Source: a virus. From it: DNA of 28,486 nucleotides. The DNA is taken from positions 1-28,486 of IMG/VR virus record IMGVR_UViG_3300029910_000080; one strand, written 5' to 3'. A program made the translations under genes and the position numbers. The notes under the pieces were generated by a model. It worked only from the letters and a program-made list of their open reading frames with translations, ran no database searches and was not told the origin of the DNA. The first letter of the stretch is position 1; each line of letters opens with the position of its first letter. Shown piece after piece: positions 28,010-28,486 of the stretch.

Positions 28010-28486
28010 GTGGAACAGGCAATCCTCGAACAGAACGGCGCGCAGGCCCCGGCACCGGACAAATTCACAGCTCTTGCGACAATCCGATTCATTGGCGGGC
28101 TGCAATCACAGCGCTCTCCTTTCGCAGGCATAGACACGCGCTCTGGAATAAAATTCTACGGCGGAAAACCAGACGCGCTCATCGCGGGCCGCAACGTAGA
28201 AATCAACAATGCTTTGACCCTTCAGCGTCGCCCAGGTTTGCTTGCCTACGGCGTAAGCAATATTCCTTCCCCTACGTTTTTCTACGATTGGCAGCTCGCA
28301 ACCACCCAAGATATCGTTCTTGTCATCGACACCGAAACTTCGGGCGGCGACAACAACGCGGGCGCGAACGGCGCAGTGTTCAACTACTCCCCCACACATT
28401 CTGGAATCTACGTCAACAAGTCTGCTCTTTCCCAGCAAACCAATTTCACGAGCGTGGTCAACACGCTGTACATGGGAGATGGCGTC
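28010..28486 (+). CDS. Tail protein, 5' part (runs off the window)
   Basis: The GTG at 28010 directly follows the previous TAA with GAAGGA about 12 bases upstream, and the frame stays open for all 159 codons to the window edge. The N-terminal segment IRFIGGLQSQRSPFAGIDTRSGIKFYGGKPDALIAGRNVEINNALTLQRRPGLLAYG resembles a group of phage tail proteins that start with a similar QRSP..RRPG pattern. It would be a large virion protein. The start of the gene only is visible, so length and function cannot be given. Its coupling to the transferase gene is through adjacency. Confidence 0.75.
   Translation, partial: MEQAILEQNGAQAPAPDKFTALATIRFIGGLQSQRSPFAGIDTRSGIKFYGGKPDALIAGRNVEINNALTLQRRPGLLAYGVSNIPSPTFFYDWQLATTQDIVLVIDTETSGGDNNAGANGAVFNYSPTHSGIYVNKSALSQQTNFTSVVNTLYMGDGV

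Overview
The window is a piece of a tailed bacteriophage genome (Caudoviricetes). It carries a large-subunit terminase, a portal, a major capsid protein, neck- and tail-type proteins and receptor-binding proteins, plus a very dense tRNA array. Genes are packed almost end to end, mostly on the + strand, with bacterial Shine-Dalgarno sites and overlapping stop/start codons. The size of the tRNA array suggests a large virulent phage. The host cannot be named from the sequence. The only hint is a secreted IPT/TIG plus collagen-like cargo gene, a type common in soil bacteria such as Acidobacteriota, and this is weak.

Region 1 (1-3450) is a tRNA array: 26 complete tRNA genes, each with encoded CCA, and the 3' end of another cut by the window edge. 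Spacers are short and T-rich. Embedded in it are an HNH endonuclease, a divergent archaeal/eukaryal-type peptidyl-tRNA hydrolase (PTH2), a small membrane-protein ORF split by an in-frame amber codon, and a structured stretch I cannot assign. Two tRNAs have long class-II variable arms although their anticodons (GTT, TAT) are not Ser, Leu or Tyr anticodons. One Thr tRNA lacks the universal U33.

Region 2 (3507-8711) holds small hypothetical genes, a LamG-like/SGNH-hydrolase tail protein, further fibre-like proteins and three low-complexity proteins. Region 3 (8713-16122) is the packaging and capsid module: TerL, portal, a 127-residue protein, a candidate scaffold, and a major capsid gene interrupted after about 20 codons by a group I intron that encodes a LAGLIDADG endonuclease. 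An endonuclease-VII-type HNH gene with a leaderless-looking promoter lies convergently just downstream.

Region 4 (16839-24033) starts with two virion-type hypothetical genes. A translationally coupled sugar operon follows: GT-B, exostosin-like, GT-A, NAD-dependent sugar-nucleotide epimerase/dehydratase, CgeB-like and GT31-like enzymes, interrupted by another HNH homing endonuclease. Region 5 (24067-28486) holds the minus-strand collagen-like gene behind a bidirectional terminator, two paralogous neck/tail proteins, a holin-like protein, a sixth glycosyltransferase with its own promoter, and the start of a tail protein running off the window.

Together the window shows a phage that supplies much of its own decoding apparatus and appears to build and attach its own glycan, perhaps on the virion. 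Its conserved genes are colonised by four different endonucleases. Cargo genes carry their own TTGACA/TATAAT-type promoters, while I saw no such promoter in front of the structural genes.
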